Positions 20,826 through 21,312 of a DNA stretch of 21,312 bases are shown here, piece by piece; positions within the stretch are counted from its first letter, which is position 1; each line of letters begins with the position of its first letter. A program made the position numbers and the translations under genes. Source of the stretch: CAZMXP01 sp964570285 (GTDB lineage: Bacteria; Planctomycetota; PLA2); contig CAZMXP010000074.1 in assembly GCA_964570285.1 (NCBI GenBank), positions 1-21,312 of the forward strand, in the 5' to 3' direction. The notes below the pieces were generated by a model that worked only from the letters and a program-made list of their open reading frames with translations, ran no database searches and was not told the origin of the DNA.

Positions 20826-21312
20826 CTATCCGGGGTCCTGCCCCCGCTCCCAGGAGAGCACGTCCCCCTCGGGCACGTCGGGCACGCCCAGACGCTTGAG
20901 CATGTGGATCACCTGCGCGCGGTGGTGCATGTTGTGCGTGAGCACGTGGGCTATCGCTCCCCCTCGGCTCTTCTCCGCGGGCGGGTCGTCGAGCGTGTCG
21001 AGGAAGCGCTCGTCCCACGCGTCGCGCCGGGCCACGTCGCGCGCCACGTCGGCGAACTCAAGGCACGAGCTCTCGTGGCGCCGAAGCAGGTCCCGCACGC
21101 CGGTGCCGCGCCCGCGCCCGGCTGCTCCCGCCGCCGGATCGCCCCGGATGAGCGCCGACCACACCTCGACGTTGGAGATCATGTGCGCCAGCGTGGCGCG
21201 CACGGTCCGGTGGCCGAGGTCGAAGGTCCGGTCGAGATCCGCGTCCCGGAGTCCGCGGCAGATCAGGAGCAGCCGGCGCGTGGTCCACGCGTCGTGGCCG
21301 AGGAGGCGGTCG
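20826..21312 (-). CDS. DinB-family protein, 5' end beyond the window
   Basis: 161 residues are visible, running off the right edge and opening RLLGHDAWTTRRLLLIC, so only the first few residues are missing. DinB-fold proteins are four-helix metal-binding proteins. The expected histidines are present in TLAHMISNVEVW and in the late helix VLTHNMHHRAQV, which is the usual H-x3-H-type signature. Members act in thiol-dependent transferase reactions or stress responses; the substrate cannot be told from sequence. The gene is convergent with the HsdR-N/RAMA gene (44-nt gap holding GC-rich dyads but no clear terminator). It is an ordinary chromosomal gene type and probably marks the right edge of the defence island. 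Confidence 0.85.
   Translation of the reverse strand, partial: DRLLGHDAWTTRRLLLICRGLRDADLDRTFDLGHRTVRATLAHMISNVEVWSALIRGDPAAGAAGRGRGTGVRDLLRRHESSCLEFADVARDVARRDAWDERFLDTLDDPPAEKSRGGAIAHVLTHNMHHRAQVIHMLKRLGVPDVPEGDVLSWERGQDPG

Overview
The window is GC-rich DNA (roughly two thirds G+C, with strong G/C preference at third codon positions), so most genes throw long shadow ORFs on the opposite strand. No ribosomal or other phylogenetic marker is present. The mix of a secreted multihaem cytochrome with a 5'-nucleotidase-like head, a DinB protein, a giant RHS/YD-repeat protein and a dense restriction island would fit an environmental bacterium such as a planctomycete or a deltaproteobacterium-like lineage. 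That placement is a weak inference.

Layout. (1) 1-1940, minus strand: a run of small accessory genes, three of them tightly coupled (1940->1728, 1731->1411, 1414->881), then a zinc-ribbon/Lys-Pro-linker/ribbon-helix-helix protein (584->3). The look is phage- or plasmid-like cargo. (2) 1941-2330: a gene-free stretch with three copies of a 19-bp-core repeat. (3) 2331-7563, minus: a 1578-residue RHS protein whose C-terminal tip carries an HELLH zincin motif, followed by an overlapping single-pass membrane protein that may be its immunity partner. (4) 7732-9634, minus: a 27-codon leader ORF, a tetrahaem cytochrome with a degenerate metallophosphatase domain, and a small secreted Cys-rich protein, each overlapping the next by 4 nt. 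The frame of the last stays aligned with the RHS frame through three TGA codons. (5) 9937-10401, plus: a small exported protein. (6) 10402-11138: a gene-poor junction holding two damaged tRNA-like sequences and nested repeats.

(7) 11139-20781 is a defence island. One minus-strand operon runs Mrr-like nuclease - hsdR - hsdM - hsdS with junctions of 16, 18 and -4 nt: a complete Type I restriction-modification system with an extra nuclease at its head. Divergent from it is a PD-(D/E)XK-like protein (17535-18041, plus). Next comes a three-gene minus-strand unit (XRE regulator, 107-residue protein, 254-residue HNH-like protein) divergent from an HsdR-N/RAMA fusion protein (19705-20781, plus). The intergenic region between XRE and the fusion holds three alternating GGGAGC/GCTCCC half-sites, the layout expected of a controller-regulated defence locus. 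I do not recognise this second locus as a named system, and it is the best candidate here for something undescribed. (8) 20826-21312, minus: a DinB-family protein cut by the window edge.
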